A DNA stretch of 35,460 nucleotides from JAZDJP01 sp043803805 (lineage in GTDB: Bacteria; Planctomycetota; JAZDJP01). Location: assembly GCA_043803805.1 (NCBI GenBank), contig JAZDJP010000136.1:1-35460 (forward strand). Direction: 5' to 3'. How positions within the stretch are numbered: the first letter of the stretch is position 1; every line of letters starts with the position of its first letter. The notes beneath the pieces are model-generated. The model was not told the origin of the DNA, searched no databases, and saw only the letters and a program-made list of their open reading frames with translations. Position numbers and translations under genes: made by a program. Positions 32,296-35,460 of the stretch are shown here, in pieces.

Positions 32296-32450
32296 TTAAC
32301 TCCAACCCAATTTCCGCGTCTTCGGGTGAGGGGACGGGGTGGCCCACGGGAAAGGTGTTGATGTTCACGGTGTGGATATGTTTGAAGATTGCCGTGGTCA
32401 TCTTTCTGGCCCAATCCAGTACGGTTCGTTTTGTGTATGCCGGGTTCTAA
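32292..32450 (+). CDS. DltX-like single-span microprotein with C-terminal FxYxxF
   Basis: A 52-residue protein whose ATG overlaps the MBOAT stop as ATGA. A polar N-terminus of about 20 residues is followed by one transmembrane helix (about 22-40, VLMFTVWICLKIAVVIFLA) and a short C-terminal tail ending TVRFVYAGF. The last six residues, FVYAGF, match the FxYxxF pattern that ends DltX (FIYNEF-type), where the Tyr is reported to carry the acyl group between DltB and the final acceptor step. Tyr49 is the corresponding residue. Size, topology, position after the MBOAT gene and motif all agree. Nothing else is known about it, and it would be missed by length cut-offs. Confidence 0.75.
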   Translation: MINSNPISASSGEGTGWPTGKVLMFTVWICLKIAVVIFLAQSSTVRFVYAGF

Positions 32451-32627
32451 GGGCGCCTCGGGACTCTCAAACGACAATCGACCGGGAAAGGAAGTTGGAC
32501 TTTGGTTCCGGTCCGTCCATCGGTGAAAATCGCTTGACGCAGGATTCGGCACGGACTACGCTTGCGCCATGCGGGATCGGGGTGGAATTGTTCGGGGCAA
32601 AGTGGAATTATATTGGGGGATCTGGAT

Positions 32628-33176
32628 ATGGGGAAATGGATCGCCGGCATCGGGATTGTCGTCGCTATTGTGTTTGTTGTCTGGTTTGTTGCGAGGGAAA
32701 ATCCCTCCGCGAAGGTATCGGATGGTAAGACGAAATTGACCGGCAGGGATGTAAAATCGGATGAAATTGACATTTCCACGGAACCATTTGCCAAGGACAT
32801 ATTGTATCTGATGAAAGACGGTAACCCACTGGTGTTGGCCGACATGATGCCGGAGGCGGGGAAACTGGCCGGTCACAATGAAGCCGCTCGGGAGCGGTAT
32901 CTGATGAGACGAGCCCTGCAAATGGTGTTTGAGGGCCTGGTGAAGGAATCGAAGTTCGCGGAACAAAAACAGTTTGTGGTGAGCATGATTCTTCTGAAGG
33001 AGCGTGACGAATACGGCCGGCCTCAATGGGCGACGGCGCCTCAATTGGCGCGTTTCACGGTGCAGCCGACCATACGAAGCAAGGAAGACATCGAAATCCT
33101 CGCGACGGATCAGTTGATGAGTCAGTTCTCCGCCACGAAGTTTAATACGGCCGCCTTGGGATCCAAGGGGCGATGA
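32628..33176 (+). CDS. Signal-anchored periplasmic protein of unknown function
   Basis: A 182-residue protein from the ATG at 32628 with GGGGGA 7 bases upstream. One membrane helix covers about 3-22 (WIAGIGIVVAIVFVVWFVAR). The rest is soluble and mixed: TEPFAKDILYLMKDGNPLVL, a helical part with RYLMRRALQMVFEGLVK and KQFVVSMILLKERDE, then SKEDIEILATDQLMSQF. No motif is recognised. It follows the acylation genes on the same strand after 177 bases with no visible feature and may belong to the same cluster. Confidence 0.7.
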   Translation: MGKWIAGIGIVVAIVFVVWFVARENPSAKVSDGKTKLTGRDVKSDEIDISTEPFAKDILYLMKDGNPLVLADMMPEAGKLAGHNEAARERYLMRRALQMVFEGLVKESKFAEQKQFVVSMILLKERDEYGRPQWATAPQLARFTVQPTIRSKEDIEILATDQLMSQFSATKFNTAALGSKGR

Positions 33177-33270
33177 CCCCGGCCCGTCGGATTTTGTCGC
33201 ATGTGTTTTCCCACAGGCATCGAGAAACGCCTGCCGTGTGGAATTTATGGTTGATGGGGGATGTCCGCAC

Positions 33271-35334
33271 ATGAATGTTGCATTGCGAAATGCCGGGTTG
33301 CCGGGAGGAAGATTCCGGATGGTCGTGCTTGTGTTGTGCGCGACGGTCCTGTTGGGGAATCCGGCGCCGTCGGGGAACGGGCAGGATGCGAATCCTCGCG
33401 GGCCGGAAATTGCCCCCGCCAGGGGGGATTTGCCCGCTCTTGCCAGTCATGTTCTGCCTCTGGAACTTGACAAGGAGTGGATTTTCGAGGCGGGAAACAG
33501 CGCGTGCAACATTGTTGTAAAAGCGACGCCGGATCGGATCGCCATCGAACTGCCGGCGATGAACGAGGGCGAGTATTATCTGTCATATTCGAGAAAAGTG
33601 CCGGTTCGGCCGGATGCCCTCTATCGTTTACAGGTTGTTGCCGAGGCGGGTACAGGGGGGGGGAAGGATGTCATTCGGTTGTGGGATGGAGAGAACGTCC
33701 AGGCCATCCCTCTTGAAAAGGGCGTTCATGATTATGAGGTCTATTTCCGTACCGGGGGGAAAGCGGCCTGGATCCAGGTGGCGTTGTTGGCGGGCAACCA
33801 GTCGGGCAGTCGTGGACCTCTGCAGGTGGTTTTCAGGGATGCGGTTTTCGAGGAGGTTGAAGGCGATCCCGCCCGTTCGATGAAATTCGGCCGGGGATGG
33901 CGATTTGATCCCGGAAAGGTGGACTGGTCGCCGGTCGTGCAAATGACATCGGATGGGGTTGTGATTGAGTTGCCGGCGCTGGCGGCGGGGGAATACTACA
34001 ATTGTTACGCGAAATCGGTTCCGGTAAAACCCAATGCGTTGTATCGGTTTCAGGTCAATGCAGATGCGTCCGTGGGCGGTGGAAAGGACATGATTCGGTT
34101 GTGGGACGGGGAGAATGTTCAGGCCATCCCTTTTGAAAAGGGCGTTCATGATTATGAGGTTTATTTCCGTACCGGGGGGAAAGCAACCTGGATTCAGGTG
34201 GCGTTGTTGGCGGGTAACCAGTCGGGCGGTCGTGGGCCTCTGCATGTGGTTTTCAGAGATATGGTTTTCGAGGAAGTTGAGGGAGATCCCGCCCGCCTGC
34301 TGAAATTCGGCCGGGGATGGCGATTTGAACCCGGCAAGGTGGATTGGTCGCCGGCCGTGCAAACGACATCGGATGGGATCGCGATTGAATTGCCGGCCAT
34401 GAAGATGGGGGAATATTACAACTATTACGCGAAATCGGTCCCGGTAAAACCCAATGTGTTATATCGGTTTCAGGTCACTGCGGATGCGTCCGTGGGCGGT
34501 GGAAAGGACATGATTCGGTTGTGGGATGGAAAGAACGTCAAGGCAACGGAGATCAAGGAGGGAAGTCGCGACTACGAGATCTATTTCCGGACGCACCGGG
34601 AGTCGGACCGTTTGCAGGTGGCGGTGCTCGCGGGCAACGAACTCGGATCCCGCGGTCCGCAACGCGTTGCGTTCAAGGGGATCGTTTTGGAGGAGATTCC
34701 CGAGGCCGCGACGTCCCCCGATTCGTTTGTTTTGCTTCCCGAAAAGGAGTATGAGGTTCAGAATGCGGCCTCGCGGCGGGTGTGCCGGCAATTGCTGGAT
34801 TGTACGATGGCGGACATCCCTTCCTCTCCGGTGGTCAAGCGGTACAAGGACATGGGCGAGTATCCGTTTTCCCCGGATCGGGTGACTGCTCCGGGCGAAA
34901 CGGATATCAACCGGTTCCGGAATGAAGATCAAGTCGTTCGTCGGATGCCCTATCCGTTCTATTCGGCGTTGTCCATCCCCAGTGATTGTTGCGCCAGTTC
35001 CCTTTCGGATATGTTTTACACCCAGAGCGCCCTGTCCCGTGAATTGGGATTGGATTGGGCGAGTTCCTTTTGGCCGCACTCCGATTATCCGGCGGCCAAT
35101 GAGACGCCGGGGCTGTTTTGCCAGGACGGAACTGATTTTGCGCATGGACCGGTTGAAATCGAAGGAGAGTTTGTTGACCGATTTCCCCTGCAGTTGATTT
35201 ATTACTACCGGGGATGGATGGATCACATTCATACATGGTCGGACGGGGGCATGTTTGCGGGGTCGTTGGTGAAAGAACAGAAGATTGAGGCGCGGACCGG
35301 CGGTGCGGTCGGGAAGGATTTAACAGGCCGCTAA
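33271..35334 (+). CDS. Large exported protein: three 140-residue repeats plus a probably truncated deacetylase-like domain
   Basis: A 687-residue protein from the ATG at 33271; ATG 33247 and GTG 33238 are in frame. Residues about 1-35 form a signal peptide with a positively charged front (MVVLVLCATVLLGNPAPS). Three repeats of 140 residues follow (about 64-483), each with IELPA, EYY, KSVPVKPN-type strands, GGGKDMIRLWDG, DYEVYFRT and VALLAGNQSG, resembling beta-sandwich carbohydrate-binding modules. The last ~190 residues (YPFYSALSIPSDCCASSLSD, LDWASSFWPHSDY, YYYRGWMDHIHTWSDG) look like the first third of a polysaccharide-deacetylase-like domain. They then stop abruptly after a basic tail, with the stop codon lying inside a dispersed repeat. 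Family names for both parts are inference. Confidence 0.75.
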   Translation: MNVALRNAGLPGGRFRMVVLVLCATVLLGNPAPSGNGQDANPRGPEIAPARGDLPALASHVLPLELDKEWIFEAGNSACNIVVKATPDRIAIELPAMNEGEYYLSYSRKVPVRPDALYRLQVVAEAGTGGGKDVIRLWDGENVQAIPLEKGVHDYEVYFRTGGKAAWIQVALLAGNQSGSRGPLQVVFRDAVFEEVEGDPARSMKFGRGWRFDPGKVDWSPVVQMTSDGVVIELPALAAGEYYNCYAKSVPVKPNALYRFQVNADASVGGGKDMIRLWDGENVQAIPFEKGVHDYEVYFRTGGKATWIQVALLAGNQSGGRGPLHVVFRDMVFEEVEGDPARLLKFGRGWRFEPGKVDWSPAVQTTSDGIAIELPAMKMGEYYNYYAKSVPVKPNVLYRFQVTADASVGGGKDMIRLWDGKNVKATEIKEGSRDYEIYFRTHRESDRLQVAVLAGNELGSRGPQRVAFKGIVLEEIPEAATSPDSFVLLPEKEYEVQNAASRRVCRQLLDCTMADIPSSPVVKRYKDMGEYPFSPDRVTAPGETDINRFRNEDQVVRRMPYPFYSALSIPSDCCASSLSDMFYTQSALSRELGLDWASSFWPHSDYPAANETPGLFCQDGTDFAHGPVEIEGEFVDRFPLQLIYYYRGWMDHIHTWSDGGMFAGSLVKEQKIEARTGGAVGKDLTGR
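33460..34719 (+). repeat. Three in-frame 420-bp tandem repeats
   Basis: Units at about 33460-33879, 33880-34299 and 34300-34719 have an exact 420-bp period; for example AAGGGCGTTCATGATTATGA occurs at 33718 and 34138, and TGAAATTCGG at 33881 and 34301. Unit 2 is nearly identical to unit 3 in its first half and to unit 1 in its second half. This is the pattern left by unequal crossing-over between two older copies. Confidence 0.9.
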
Positions 35335-35340
35335 AAAACC
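35320..35340. repeat. Dispersed repeat, right copy
   Basis: CAGGCCGCTAAAAAACC (35324-35340) is the exact reverse complement of 121-137, and the match extends to 20 of 21 positions. It contains the TAA stop codon (35332-35334) of the repeat protein. Confidence 0.6.
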
Positions 35341-35354
35341 CCACTTGACACGCA

Positions 35355-35363
35355 TGGTATAAT
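35355..35363 (+). promoter_or_regulatory. Extended -10 promoter
   Basis: TGGTATAAT fits the extended -10 form TGnTATAAT with a perfect hexamer (35358-35363). Transcription would start near 35370 and give a 30-nt leader with GGAGGAG before the ATG at 35402. Confidence 0.55.
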
Positions 35364-35401
35364 ACCACCGAGAGAAGGAAGAACAATGGAGGAGACGAGC
35401 C

Positions 35402-35460
35402 ATGCGTGGGAATACGAGTAAACAGGCGCCGATGTTCTTCATGATCAACGTGGAATCGGA
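35402..35460 (+). CDS. Start of a gene running off the window
   Basis: An ATG at 35402 follows GGAGGAG (35388-35394) at 7 bases. The 19 visible residues begin MRGNTSKQAPMFFMINVES. An ATG at 35386 reaches a stop after 11 codons and is not used. Too little is visible to name the product. Confidence 0.6.
   Translation, partial: MRGNTSKQAPMFFMINVES

Noticed and set aside
32339..32627. A further small gene after the DltX-like ORF
   Set aside because: The open frames here are extensions in other frames without start signals or protein-like composition, and the 177-base gap shows no other feature.
35345..35363. TTGACA followed by TATAAT as a consensus promoter
   Set aside because: The two hexamers are only 7 bases apart, far from the 16-18 needed. 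The TATAAT was kept as an extended -10 promoter because of the preceding TGG.
1..35460. CRISPR array, tRNA, rRNA, integrase or toxin-antitoxin pair
   Set aside because: No regularly spaced 25-40-bp repeats, no cloverleaf with a T-psi-C arm signature, and no recombinase or toxin motif was found in the gaps or frames read.

Overview
The window comes from a GC-rich diderm (Gram-negative type) bacterium. The evidence for an outer membrane is an RND-MFP-TolC efflux operon, an OmpA-family lipoprotein, two further lipoboxes and secretin-type periplasmic domains. No rRNA or phylum marker is present. The gene mix (beta-helix sugar-nucleotide acyltransferase, N0/N1 secretin-domain protein, SpoIIE-type phosphatase, long envelope proteins of unknown family) recalls uncultivated PVC-like or neighbouring candidate phyla, but this is only an impression. 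I see no rRNA, tRNA, CRISPR array, integrase or complete IS.

Layout. 1-3577 (+): four envelope or periplasmic genes, namely a duplicated-domain anchored protein, a helix-turn-helix protein with a C-terminal membrane anchor, an OmpA-type lipoprotein and a parvulin-type isomerase, with a strong intrinsic terminator just before the last. 3582-8637 (-): a tightly packed seven-gene operon (beta-helix transferase, DHH phosphoesterase, PilP/GspC-like protein, double N0-N1 secretin-domain protein, small ORF, thiL, tsaE). 8745-11837 (+): thiI-thyA and folA, separated by a low-GC membrane gene flanked by inverted repeats. 12089-18759 (-): tetR plus tripartite efflux pump. 18982-20349 (+): a SpoIIE-type phosphatase with two duplicated Cys/His modules. 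20365-21372 (-): a bacterial homologue of Pus10, a tRNA pseudouridine synthase family typical of archaea and eukaryotes. Then come a membrane protein (-), folC (+), wecB (-) and a beta-propeller-like lipoprotein (+).

From about 26.3 kb to 32.5 kb (+) lies the most interesting region: SGNH hydrolase, MaoC-fold protein, methyltransferase, FkbH-family HAD enzyme, acyl carrier protein, MBOAT acyltransferase and, overlapping the MBOAT stop codon, a 52-residue single-span protein ending in FVYAGF. That ending fits the FxYxxF C-terminus of DltX. The set parallels the Dlt teichoic-acid D-alanylation machinery (DltA-DltC-DltB-DltX-DltD), but with FkbH, a three-carbon (glyceryl) ACP loader, in place of the D-alanine ligase. 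I infer an export-acylation system that places a C3 acyl group, possibly modified, on a cell-surface polymer. Downstream are an unknown anchored protein and a large secreted protein with three 420-bp repeats, whose last domain appears truncated next to a dispersed repeat.

Regulation. Several promoters place the predicted transcription start 6-9 nt after the -10 box, exactly at the start codon (thiI, tetR, folC and the membrane gene at 22288). This suggests leaderless mRNAs are common here. Many neighbouring genes overlap by ATGA or GTGA, which suggests translational coupling.
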